Shown here: one piece after another, positions 1-7,678 of the stretch
Layout of the letters: each line of letters begins with the position of its first letter
Position numbering within the stretch: position 1 is the stretch's first letter
NCBI GenBank assembly: GCA_020725985.1
Contig: DYTM01000002.1
Coordinates: forward strand, 1-18,643
From: Methanomassiliicoccus sp.
Lineage (GTDB): Archaea > Thermoplasmatota > Thermoplasmata > Methanomassiliicoccales > JACIVX01
DNA: 18,643 nucleotides
Direction of reading: 5' to 3'
The notes under the pieces: model-generated
Told to the model about the DNA's origin: nothing
Seen by the model: only the letters and a program-made list of their open reading frames with translations
Databases searched by the model: none
Program-made: the position numbers and the translations under genes

Positions 1-647
1 TCCTCGAGGATCGCCTCGATCAGCTTGACGACGAAGTAGACGGCGATGATGATGACCACGGTAGACATGATGGCCGCGACATTGTCCGACACGAATTGAA
101 TCAGTGCGGTGTAGGGGTCCGCCCCGGGGATCATCGAGACGAAGATGACTATCACCACAACCGCCACAATGACGTAGACGACATAGCTGAGGAACAGGCT
201 TGTGAACTCGACAGCGCTCGTATGCAGTGTTTCATGACTCGTCGCCTTCACCCTCGCTCTCCTCGCGATCCTGCGGAGGATCCTGACGATGAGCATGGCG
301 ATCAGGACGATCGCGATGATGAAGATGATCTCAAGGATGTATCCCAGTAAGTGGTTCCAGACGTTCTCCCTGAAGGCATCGGAGACGAGGGAGGCGACGT
401 ACAAAGCGGAGAAGGCCAAGACGATGATGATGAACGCCTTGACTACGTGATCGAGGAAGCCGATCACGTCGGAGTCGAGATACTTCCCCTCCTTGACCTT
501 CATCTTCTGGAAGTGCTTGGACAGATAGGACCAGAGATAGAGGGAGACGATGAAGAGGCCCGCAACGGCCAGCAGGGCCCAGCCATAGTCCTGCATCCAC
601 TGGGCGTCCCCGATGTCCAGAGGGCTGAGTCCCCCGATGGCTCCCAT
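1..647 (-). CDS. Multi-pass membrane protein, possibly MscS-like mechanosensitive channel (partial, C terminus off window)
   Basis: An open frame runs without a stop from an ATG at 647 to the window edge, giving about 215 residues. It shows about five strongly hydrophobic segments, near residues 23-43, 69-89, 99-124, 146-171 and 184-213. The loops between segments are rich in Lys and Arg, for example the RILRRIARRARVK stretch after the third segment. Several membrane helices ahead of a C-terminal domain that is not visible is the layout of MscS-family channels, but the diagnostic pore helix and beta domain lie outside the window, so this assignment is tentative. Other multi-pass proteins are possible. 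No good Shine-Dalgarno precedes the ATG, but a TATA-like box lies about 28 nt upstream, which fits a leaderless start. The gene follows the lamin-tail-domain gene on the same strand after about 95 nt. Confidence 0.6.
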   Translation of the reverse strand, partial: MGAIGGLSPLDIGDAQWMQDYGWALLAVAGLFIVSLYLWSYLSKHFQKMKVKEGKYLDSDVIGFLDHVVKAFIIIVLAFSALYVASLVSDAFRENVWNHLLGYILEIIFIIAIVLIAMLIVRILRRIARRARVKATSHETLHTSAVEFTSLFLSYVVYVIVAVVVIVIFVSMIPGADPYTALIQFVSDNVAAIMSTVVIIIAVYFVVKLIEAILE

Positions 648-670
648 GTCGCAGAGTATCCACAAGCGAC

Positions 671-680
671 ATAATGAAAT
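671..680 (-). promoter_or_regulatory. TATA-like box for the partial membrane protein gene
   Basis: On the minus strand the sequence reads ATTTCATTAT, centred about 28 nt upstream of the ATG at 647. This is the distance expected if transcription starts at or just before the start codon. It suggests the membrane-protein gene has its own promoter as well as any read-through from the upstream gene. Confidence 0.35.
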
Positions 681-741
681 TTGGGGAGGGGTCCGGGGCA
701 TCGGTCAGCGGGTTCACCTTATCTGGGTCGGAGGGATCCGC

Positions 742-3700
742 TCAAGTCTCGAACACAGACGCCCTGAAGATCCACACGTCCGCCAGCTTGTCAGTGCCAA
801 CGCCGAAAACCGTCGGCAGAATGCTTCCAGGAACCTCCGAGATGCAAAGACCGAATGTCACCCTCCAGCTGCCGAGCTCCTTGCCCATGAGACTGGCGAC
901 GGCTGGCAGATTCGCCTCCACGAGGGCATCGAACCTCACGCTCGTGCCTTCGACCGCTCTGGAGATCATTCTCGGAAGCCCGATCTCGCCGAAGGCGCCG
1001 AACCTGACATAGACGTCCTCGAGGGCACTCTCCGCCGCATTGGTCTCCTCCCCGGCGTGGCAGGGGTTGATCATGTTGCCTATAGCGTCAGCGACCATCC
1101 GGATGAGATGCTTTATCGCCTTTTCAACGAACTCCCCGGTCGCGACGAGGCTGATCGCGAAACCCGCTCTGGCGGATGAGGAGTAGTCCTTGACCGCGAC
1201 CTCCACGTAGACCCGCAGCTCGACGATCGAGTCAGCGAGAGCCTCGATACAATTCTCGACGAGCTTCTCTACTGCCCGCTTGACGAGCCTCCCGAGTGCG
1301 TCCATGTTCACCGTCACATCGGAGATCTCCCCGAACGCACTCGCCGCCGCATCCAGGACTGCTTTCCGCATCCAGTCAAAATCCGTGTTGCCCGACGCCC
1401 TCTTCCCATTGTACCTTCCCGCCGTCTCCTCCTTGAACGCCCATCGGTCCGCGCCGTCGCTCACCCTCTGCCATGTGCGACCGTCGTTGTAGTAGTCGGT
1501 GGTCCATGGGGTTGAGTCCACGCGCTCGCCCGATGGATTTCGGAGGACGATGCATTCCATCAGGGGGAACTTGACCTCGCCTCCGTTGTCGAGCGCCTGG
1601 CCCTCCATGACGAAGACAGCGTGGGAACGGGGCTGGATGGAACGGTCCCCGAGGGCCTCGAGCCTCTGGGCGCCGTGGGAGGTCTCGATCGTCCATCCGG
1701 CGAGGCTCTGGGCGGTTTCGGTCGGGTTGTATATCTCGATCCACTCTCGTCCATAGTCGCTCCCAGGCGGGTTCCGCTCGTACTCGTTGATGACGAGATG
1801 GTTCGTGAAGGGAAGGTTGTACTTCAGTTCGAATCCGGCGTCGACGGAGCCTACCAGCCCGGGGAATGGCATGGGGATGCTCGACAGGAAGGCGCCGATT
1901 CCCGGCACTTCGGAGAGCGAGAGCCTGAGCCGCTCATATTGGACCACTTCCGGAACGTTGAGTTCGAAAGCACGATTCCCAAAGACACCCCTGATCTCCA
2001 CGAAATGCCTGAAGACCCTCATCAGAGGATCGATCACCACGCTCACCGTCCACGCGTCAGTGGAGAGGGTTGCATTCGCGAGAATGTCGTAGTAGCCCGC
2101 TCCCAGCCGAAGGATTCGAGCCGATATGGACAATGTGGCACCCAGGGCGCACAATGAGAAGGTGATCCTCAGGATGTCCTTGGTCGAGCCGAGAGCCAGA
2201 TCGGCCACGTTAGTCTGGACCGAGAAACTCAGTCCGAATATCGTCAGGTTGAACCGTACCGTTCCCAACAGTGCCGACACACCCTCCGCTATCCAGCCGA
2301 CCACCGTGGTGGCGCCTTTGAAGAAGAAATCCTGGACTGCCGAGACCATAGTCTGGAGCACGTTCGCGAGGAACTCGACGACCTTGACTGCGTAGGAAAG
2401 CAGCGTGGAGAACATCGTCTGCAGGAAGGAGAAGGCCTTCGAAATCCCGCCAGCGATGAACCCTATCCCTCCGCATACTTGGGACCATATCCCTTCAAGG
2501 AATCTCGAGACCTCCTTCAGAAGGGTGGAGGTGGATTCGTAGCGGACGCCTTTCAACGGCCAGCCGCTCTGAGCGCTTATCGTGAAGCTCATGTCGAAAG
2601 GGACTGTCGTCGAGGCGGAGGCGAGGTCCCCGAAGAGGCCTGAGGCTATCGCCTTCGCTTTGAGAACAGCGTTCAAGGAGCCCGAAAGGGAAACGTGCCA
2701 CTGAGTGGTGAACGGCCTGAAAGTGAAGTTGTCGAGGTCGGTAATGTGCCTGTTGGGATACTGCTCGTTCGGGCTGTATTCCCAAGGCTCGACGATATTG
2801 ACCCGGAGATCATTTCCGATATGCAAGGTTGGGCCGGAGCCGTTCGTCTCGGATTCGACACCCAGACCCTCCAGAATGGTCCATCCATCTTCGGAATGGA
2901 GAGTAAATTCGCCCAACCTTGGGAAAGGCAGGAAGACTGGATCTGCTCGGACCGCGAAGGAATTGCATGTGTCCTCGATCAGCCTGAGGGCCATGCCCGA
3001 CATCAATTGCTCGAACTCAGGGAATCCTCCGACCGTGCCGTAGACGATGCCTGAGAGTGTTTCCCCGAGCCATCCGCCGCGGTCGTCAGATGGTGAGTTG
3101 CCGAACGCGGCCTTAAAGGCGTCCAGCCTTAGATCGACCCTCGCATCGAACGCTCCAAGAATCTCCTCCTTCAAGCCCCAGTTTGATGACATCGCCTCCC
3201 AGTACACCCGATTGACTGCGATTCTCACCGATTCGGGACCGAAGCCGGACAACTGGGAGGAGAACTCATGAACCACTCCCTCAGCGAAGGCATGGATTGC
3301 CTCCTCGACGGTCGAGTTCCTCTCGAACAGCTCCTGCCAGTAGGAATCGATGAAGCGGAGGAAGGCCTCCCCCATCTGATCGACGATGAGGGTTGACTCG
3401 GTAGCGTAGTGGAGGGCCGTCTCCATCCAGGATTCGCGATCAAGGATTGCATCGCCTATCGTCTCCCGGAGGTTCTCCGCATATCCCGTATGGTCGAAGG
3501 GGTCGAATGAGGAGGACACGATCGGGAGATTGGTCTTGAATGCAATGCCTTGGGCGATGGATTTGATGAAGTTGTCAAGGGTCTCGGCAAACTCGCATGT
3601 TGCGATCTTGTACTGAGAATAGAACCATTTCCACGCATCGGTGGCGAAGAGATCGTACGGCTTGAAATCGACGTAACGAGGACCTACCAGCACCAATGGG

Positions 3701-5004
3701 AAGCTTTCGTTCGCGTCATTGAAGAAGACCATTCGATGCGCCGGGATCTCGATGAGGGCGTCCGGTGATCCATAGTTCATGTAGCGATAGTATGCCTCCT
3801 GGAAGCCAGCGGCGGCGAGACGTTCTCGAATCCATCCCAGCACCGAGTCCTGCAGGGAATCGACACCGAGCATCGCCTCGACTATGTACGAAAGGGCGAA
3901 ATTCGACAGGTCGGCCGCCTGCTCGACAAATTCGGCGGCATCGATGAGATGAAAGAACTCAAGCCACTTCAGCACCAGTTGATCTGCGACGGCGTACAGA
4001 CTCTCGGCCAAGATGAGCCTTGTGTCGTAGCCCTCCGAGCCGTAGAGACCGAGGAAGAGTTCGGCAGGATCCAGAGTCCCGCTTATGTTCCTGTCGGAAA
4101 GAAGATCGGCGATCCGGAGAGAGCCCGGCAAGTTCGTATCCTGCGCAAGGGAGTCGAGGGCCGATTGGTCGATCGCTCGGAAATGCTTCCGCTGTTCGAG
4201 AAGCAGGGCGAGGTTGAAGGCATCGACGACGTCCTGCTCTGTCAGGACGGTCGCCGTCCCGAGGCTCCCGTCCCTGGATCCGATACCGTATCCTCGTAGC
4301 ACTCGATCCTGGGCCAGCGCTGAGAGCTCGTATCGCACTGTGTTCTCGAACTCGCTCCTTCCCCCCGCCACCGAGTCGGAGAAACTCTGCAGCCGGTTCG
4401 TCAGAAAGGGGAACGGGAGGTAGATCGCTTCGCTGATCTCCCGCTCCCTGACAAGGAAACCGTCCTCGCCTCTTGCAGAGACCTTGCAGGTGCCGTAGAT
4501 CGAGAAGTATGCGGGAACGGTCGTCCTGTTCCATCCAAAGGCCCCGGACGGGCCCCCGACGAACTCGGGATACAACTCGTCCATGGTCATCCTGAGGAAG
4601 CTGAGAGAAACACTGGTTTCGTTTATGTCGATGAGGTGGCGACCGATGAGGATAGGATACCTGTCTTTGATGAACTCGTTGAGGGAGGAGTTGAATCTCC
4701 TGTTCATCTCGCTCTCGTTGAGGTCACGGATCTCTCCGATAACGTCCACTGCAATGGAGAGGGCGGCCTGTTCGATCTGGAGGACTGCGGAATCGATGGC
4801 TTCTTTCATCTCTCCGAGGGATTCCGAGCTTGGATGGTCGTCTCCTATGCGTGAGTTCATCCCGGAGATGAGAACGACGCTCGCGCTCGAGAAAACCAAC
4901 AGGAGGACTGCGACGAGCGAGAACGGCATCTGCCCCGATTTGGACTTCGTCAATCTATCCAGCGACTTCAGTGCGGAATACCAGACTTCGATCCTTTCTC
5001 TCAT
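742..5004 (-). CDS. Large membrane-anchored extracellular protein with lamin-tail domain (1420 aa)
   Basis: The protein starts with a short basic segment and one hydrophobic helix at about residues 27-49 (QMPFSLVAVLLLVFSSASVV), which probably acts as a signal anchor and leaves the rest outside the cell. A lamin-tail (LTD) domain is recognisable at about residues 1065-1205, with the family's INEY start, a WIEIYNPT strand, an LAGWTI turn and a late W-x-RVSDG segment. In archaea and bacteria this fold is usually found in secreted or surface proteins. A hydrophobic to amphipathic stretch lies near residues 840-930. The remainder is not recognisable to me: long alpha-helical parts first, then beta-rich parts before the LTD. 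There are few cysteines. The ATG at 5004 sits about 26 nt from a TATA-like box, implying a leaderless mRNA. A surface or envelope structural role is inference; no enzymatic motif is visible. Confidence 0.85.
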   Translation of the reverse strand: MRERIEVWYSALKSLDRLTKSKSGQMPFSLVAVLLLVFSSASVVLISGMNSRIGDDHPSSESLGEMKEAIDSAVLQIEQAALSIAVDVIGEIRDLNESEMNRRFNSSLNEFIKDRYPILIGRHLIDINETSVSLSFLRMTMDELYPEFVGGPSGAFGWNRTTVPAYFSIYGTCKVSARGEDGFLVREREISEAIYLPFPFLTNRLQSFSDSVAGGRSEFENTVRYELSALAQDRVLRGYGIGSRDGSLGTATVLTEQDVVDAFNLALLLEQRKHFRAIDQSALDSLAQDTNLPGSLRIADLLSDRNISGTLDPAELFLGLYGSEGYDTRLILAESLYAVADQLVLKWLEFFHLIDAAEFVEQAADLSNFALSYIVEAMLGVDSLQDSVLGWIRERLAAAGFQEAYYRYMNYGSPDALIEIPAHRMVFFNDANESFPLVLVGPRYVDFKPYDLFATDAWKWFYSQYKIATCEFAETLDNFIKSIAQGIAFKTNLPIVSSSFDPFDHTGYAENLRETIGDAILDRESWMETALHYATESTLIVDQMGEAFLRFIDSYWQELFERNSTVEEAIHAFAEGVVHEFSSQLSGFGPESVRIAVNRVYWEAMSSNWGLKEEILGAFDARVDLRLDAFKAAFGNSPSDDRGGWLGETLSGIVYGTVGGFPEFEQLMSGMALRLIEDTCNSFAVRADPVFLPFPRLGEFTLHSEDGWTILEGLGVESETNGSGPTLHIGNDLRVNIVEPWEYSPNEQYPNRHITDLDNFTFRPFTTQWHVSLSGSLNAVLKAKAIASGLFGDLASASTTVPFDMSFTISAQSGWPLKGVRYESTSTLLKEVSRFLEGIWSQVCGGIGFIAGGISKAFSFLQTMFSTLLSYAVKVVEFLANVLQTMVSAVQDFFFKGATTVVGWIAEGVSALLGTVRFNLTIFGLSFSVQTNVADLALGSTKDILRITFSLCALGATLSISARILRLGAGYYDILANATLSTDAWTVSVVIDPLMRVFRHFVEIRGVFGNRAFELNVPEVVQYERLRLSLSEVPGIGAFLSSIPMPFPGLVGSVDAGFELKYNLPFTNHLVINEYERNPPGSDYGREWIEIYNPTETAQSLAGWTIETSHGAQRLEALGDRSIQPRSHAVFVMEGQALDNGGEVKFPLMECIVLRNPSGERVDSTPWTTDYYNDGRTWQRVSDGADRWAFKEETAGRYNGKRASGNTDFDWMRKAVLDAAASAFGEISDVTVNMDALGRLVKRAVEKLVENCIEALADSIVELRVYVEVAVKDYSSSARAGFAISLVATGEFVEKAIKHLIRMVADAIGNMINPCHAGEETNAAESALEDVYVRFGAFGEIGLPRMISRAVEGTSVRFDALVEANLPAVASLMGKELGSWRVTFGLCISEVPGSILPTVFGVGTDKLADVWIFRASVFET

Positions 5005-5025
5005 CCTAGAGCCCGAGGATGCGGG

Positions 5026-5033
5026 AAAATAAA
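5026..5033 (-). promoter_or_regulatory. TATA-like box for the lamin-tail protein gene
   Basis: The minus strand reads TTTATTTT, centred about 26 nt before the ATG at 5004. This spacing fits an archaeal promoter giving a leaderless transcript. No Shine-Dalgarno sequence is present before that ATG. Confidence 0.5.
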
Positions 5034-5112
5034 GCCGTTGAAGCTACGTGCACACTACACCAGATCGATGTGGACGGCGGGCTCCTCGAAAACGCCGCGA
5101 CAATCGCTCCTA

Positions 5113-5865
5113 TCAGGGAGGGGTCTTTCCATGCGTCCTGTCGACAGCGGCCAGCATGAAGCCTTCCAGATGCCCTGCGAGGAATGGGTTGTCGGAGTAG
5201 CCACATATGGAGAGATCGGGCGACGCTATCAGGGCCTGATTGCCGTCACTTATCACATCCGTGGCGAGGAGACCTGATCTGCGATACACCTTCGTGGCCT
5301 CTGGCACTTTGACAAAAGGCTCGACCACGAGTGTGATCCCAACCCCCCTCTTGACCGCGTCTCTGAACTTCTGCGAATGAAGGGTTCGTATGGCGGGCAT
5401 GGATGGCGTGGAGATGAAGAGCCGATTCGTCGCCGAATCGAGTATCTCCCCTATCTTGACAAGCACTCTTTCTCTACCTAGAATGGTGAAGACCAGCTGA
5501 GGTGTGCCCTTCTCACTGAGAATCCCTCGAACCGCCTCGAGCTTGTCGAACGCCTCCCCCACCTCGTGGATGAGCTTCTCCCGTACCTCGCGCGGGGGCA
5601 CGGGGTGGAAGATCGTGGGGCGTCCTTCACTCATACTGACGTATCCCCTTTCCTTCAATGCCTGCAATGCCTTGTACGCAGATGTCCTGGGAATACCTCC
5701 CAGCCCGGCCACCTCGTCTGCCGTCCCCCGCCCCTGAGCGATGAGGGCGGTGTACGAACGAGATTCGTAATCCGACAACCCGATCATGCGGAGAACGGAA
5801 GCGATCTTGGCGTACTCTTCCTCAATGCCTTTGAGGTCCAGATTCAACACGTGCATCAGGTCCAT
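5113..5865 (-). CDS. TrmB-family transcriptional regulator
   Basis: This 250-residue protein has an N-terminal winged helix-turn-helix at about residues 25-90. It has the TrmB-type features LGLSDYESR-like entry (here IGLSDYESRSYTAL), a recognition helix IPRTSAYKALQAL and a wing EGRPTIFHPVPP. A short helical linker follows, then a C-terminal domain with FISTPSMPAIR and VEPF segments that resembles the phospholipase D-like sensor half of TrmB proteins. TrmB regulators repress or activate depending on whether they bind downstream or upstream of the TATA box; some bind sugars, but no ligand can be inferred here. The gene diverges from the Tes-ferredoxin-GGR operon with 75 nt between starts, and a perfect palindrome lies 10-28 nt upstream of its ATG, so autoregulation and control of the lipid operon are likely. 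The start could also be the ATG at codon 4. Confidence 0.9.
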   Translation of the reverse strand: MDLMHVLNLDLKGIEEEYAKIASVLRMIGLSDYESRSYTALIAQGRGTADEVAGLGGIPRTSAYKALQALKERGYVSMSEGRPTIFHPVPPREVREKLIHEVGEAFDKLEAVRGILSEKGTPQLVFTILGRERVLVKIGEILDSATNRLFISTPSMPAIRTLHSQKFRDAVKRGVGITLVVEPFVKVPEATKVYRRSGLLATDVISDGNQALIASPDLSICGYSDNPFLAGHLEGFMLAAVDRTHGKTPP

Positions 5866-5874
5866 CTTACATCT

Positions 5875-5893
5875 TGTAGCTAAAGGAGCTACA
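5875..5893. promoter_or_regulatory. Perfect inverted repeat, probable operator of the TrmB-like regulator
   Basis: The sequence TGTAGCTAAAGGAGCTACA has two 7-bp arms that are exact inverted complements, separated by 5 nt. It lies between the divergent regulator and the tes operon. It is immediately upstream of the TATA-like element on the tes side and between TATA and the start codon on the regulator side. That position would allow activation of tes and repression of the regulator gene. Binding by the neighbouring protein is inferred from position and symmetry. Confidence 0.6.
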
Positions 5894-5897
5894 TAAG

Positions 5898-5905
5898 TAT
5901 TAAAT
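5898..5905 (+). promoter_or_regulatory. TATA-like box of the tes-ferredoxin-GGR operon
   Basis: TATTAAAT lies 43 nt upstream of the TTG start at 5941, which places the expected transcription start near 5925-5930 with a short leader carrying AGGTGA at 5931-5936. Read on the other strand (ATTTAATA), the same A/T element could serve the divergent regulator gene, whose ATG is about 37 nt away. Confidence 0.5.
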
Positions 5906-5940
5906 CGTTACCTTGGCAATCGCAACCGAAAGGTGAGCAA

Positions 5941-7491
5941 TTGATAGCCAAGGAAAGCGTCCTTCCGAAAGGACTTCCGAAGAAGACAGAGTCCCTCTGC
6001 CCAGAGTGCAAGAGCATCATCCCGGCGACGATCTATGAGTCTGAGGGGAGGGTACTCATGGAGAAGGAATGCCCGGTTCACGGCAAGGTGACCGATGTCT
6101 ACTGGTCCGACGCTGCTCTCTATCTCAAGGCTGAAGGCTTCGCCTATGATGGCGTGGGAGTGCTCGATCCCCTCATCAAGGGAGCGAAGGTATGCCCGAA
6201 CGAATGTGGTCTCTGCGACCTGCACTTGAGCCACACCTCCCTCGCGAACCTCGACCTCACCAACAGATGCAACCTCAAATGTCCCATCTGCTTCGCGAAC
6301 GCCAACGCCGCGGGTTACGTATATGAACCTTCATACGAAGAAGTCGTGAGCATGCTGGAGAACTTGAGGAATCAGAAACCCGTGCCGACTCCCGCGGTCC
6401 AGTTCTCGGGCGGGGAGCCGACCATCTATCCGAGATTCCTCGACGTGATCAGGAAGGCGAAGGAACTTGGATTTGCCCAAATCCAGATCGCCACCAACGG
6501 GATCAGAATCGCCCAGGACGAGGAGTTCCTCAGGAAGGCGGCCGAGGCCGGTCTCAATACAATCTACCTCCAGTTCGACGGGCTCAGGGAGGACATCTAT
6601 GTCACGACCAGGGGGCGATCGCTGCTGGATGTGAAGATGAAGGTCATCGAGAACCTGAGGAAGATGGAGAGGCGGCCCTCGGTGGTTCTCGTCCCCACGA
6701 TTGTGAAGGGAGTTAACGACGACCAGGTCGGACCGATCCTCAGGTTCGCCATCGAGAACTCCGATGTGATCAGGGGGGTCAACTACCAGCCAGTTGCTTT
6801 CACGGGACGGATAAGCAAGGAGGAAAGGGAGAAGGGACGGTACACGCTGACCGACCTCGTCCACGACCTGGAGGAGCAGACTAGCTACGTGAACAGGGAC
6901 GATTGGTATCCCGTTCCCACGGTCGTGCCGATTTCCACGCTCGTCTCCTCCCTGCTCGATCAGCCGAAGGTCACCTTCACGTCGCATCCTCATTGCGGTC
7001 TCGCCAGCTACCTCTTCATTCAGGACGCGGACAATGTCATTCCGCTGACGCGATTCGTCGAGGTCGAGCCCCTGTTCAAGGAGCTCTACGCACTCTCGGA
7101 GAAGGCGGAGAAGGCGAAGGTCAAGTTCCCGTCAAAGGTCAAGGCCCTGAACATCCTGAAGAAGCACATCAGCAAGGAGAAGGCGCCGGAGGGACTGAAC
7201 CTGATCAAGTTCCTGCGGATGATGGAGACGGTCTTCAGCGACGAGACGAAGTCCGGCCTTGCCGAGTTCTCGTGGAGGATGATGTTCGTCGGGGGGATGC
7301 ACTTCCAGGACGACTACAACTACGACATTGAAAGGGTGAAGAGGTGCGTCATCCACTATGCCACTCCCGATGGGAGGATCATCCCCTTCTGCGCCTACAA
7401 CGGCGGACCGACCTACAGGGAGGAAGTGGAGAGGAAGTTCTCCGTTCCGATCGAGGAGTGGAGGAAGACCAGGGGGACGGAGTTCACCTGA
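5941..7491 (+). CDS. tes: Radical SAM tetraether lipid synthase (Tes)
   Basis: Tes couples the phytanyl chain ends of two archaeol-type diether lipids, forming two new C-C bonds to give membrane-spanning tetraether (GDGT) lipids. The 516-residue protein matches the family's known layout. An N-terminal rubredoxin-like metal site is visible as C20-x2-C23 and C44-x2-H47. A cysteine cluster C85-x3-C89-x2-C92 follows. The radical SAM motif is C110-x3-C114-x2-C117, with the SAM-binding FSGGEPT near residue 155. Further conserved cysteines lie at HPHC (352), about 469 and PFC (484), which fit the extra iron-sulfur clusters of the family. The start codon is TTG, chosen because AGGTGA sits 4 nt upstream and the next in-frame ATG (codon 40) would cut the metal site. 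It heads an operon with a ferredoxin 13 nt downstream and then GGR. Confidence 0.9.
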   Translation: MIAKESVLPKGLPKKTESLCPECKSIIPATIYESEGRVLMEKECPVHGKVTDVYWSDAALYLKAEGFAYDGVGVLDPLIKGAKVCPNECGLCDLHLSHTSLANLDLTNRCNLKCPICFANANAAGYVYEPSYEEVVSMLENLRNQKPVPTPAVQFSGGEPTIYPRFLDVIRKAKELGFAQIQIATNGIRIAQDEEFLRKAAEAGLNTIYLQFDGLREDIYVTTRGRSLLDVKMKVIENLRKMERRPSVVLVPTIVKGVNDDQVGPILRFAIENSDVIRGVNYQPVAFTGRISKEEREKGRYTLTDLVHDLEEQTSYVNRDDWYPVPTVVPISTLVSSLLDQPKVTFTSHPHCGLASYLFIQDADNVIPLTRFVEVEPLFKELYALSEKAEKAKVKFPSKVKALNILKKHISKEKAPEGLNLIKFLRMMETVFSDETKSGLAEFSWRMMFVGGMHFQDDYNYDIERVKRCVIHYATPDGRIIPFCAYNGGPTYREEVERKFSVPIEEWRKTRGTEFT

Positions 7492-7504
7492 GGGGGGTCG
7501 AGGA

Positions 7505-7678
7505 ATGATAGTCACTATCGAGAAATGCATGCACTGCGGGGCATGCGTCGGAACCTGCCCCGTCAATGCGATCTACCTGAACGATGTCCTTCTTGAGTTC
7601 GACGACGAATGCAACCGGTGCGGCAGATGCGTGAGGATCTGCCCCGTCGGCGCGCTCGAGCTGGAGGCGAGGAAATGA
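7505..7678 (+). CDS. 2[4Fe-4S] ferredoxin
   Basis: This 57-residue protein is almost entirely a bacterial-type two-cluster ferredoxin. The first binding motif is CMHCGACVGTCPVNAI and the second is CNRCGRCVRICPVGAL, both C-x2-C-x2-C-x3-CP. The ATG at 7505 follows a GAGGA ribosome binding site, and the stop codon overlaps the next start (ATGA). The gene lies between tes and GGR, both of which need low-potential electrons: Tes for reductive cleavage of SAM, GGR for reduced flavin. A dedicated electron donor role for one or both is a reasonable inference from position. An open frame extends further upstream, but it covers the end of tes and has no reason to be used. Confidence 0.93.
   Translation: MIVTIEKCMHCGACVGTCPVNAIYLNDVLLEFDDECNRCGRCVRICPVGALELEARK

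Noticed and set aside
331..717. A 128-codon minus-strand frame overlapping the partial membrane protein gene
   Set aside because: The neighbouring minus-strand frame, open to the window edge, encodes well-formed transmembrane helices; this one is Arg/Leu/Pro-rich noise.
5042..5047. AGCTAC half-site of the putative TrmB operator upstream of the lamin-tail gene
   Set aside because: Only six bases match and the second arm is not present as an inverted copy, so chance is a sufficient explanation.
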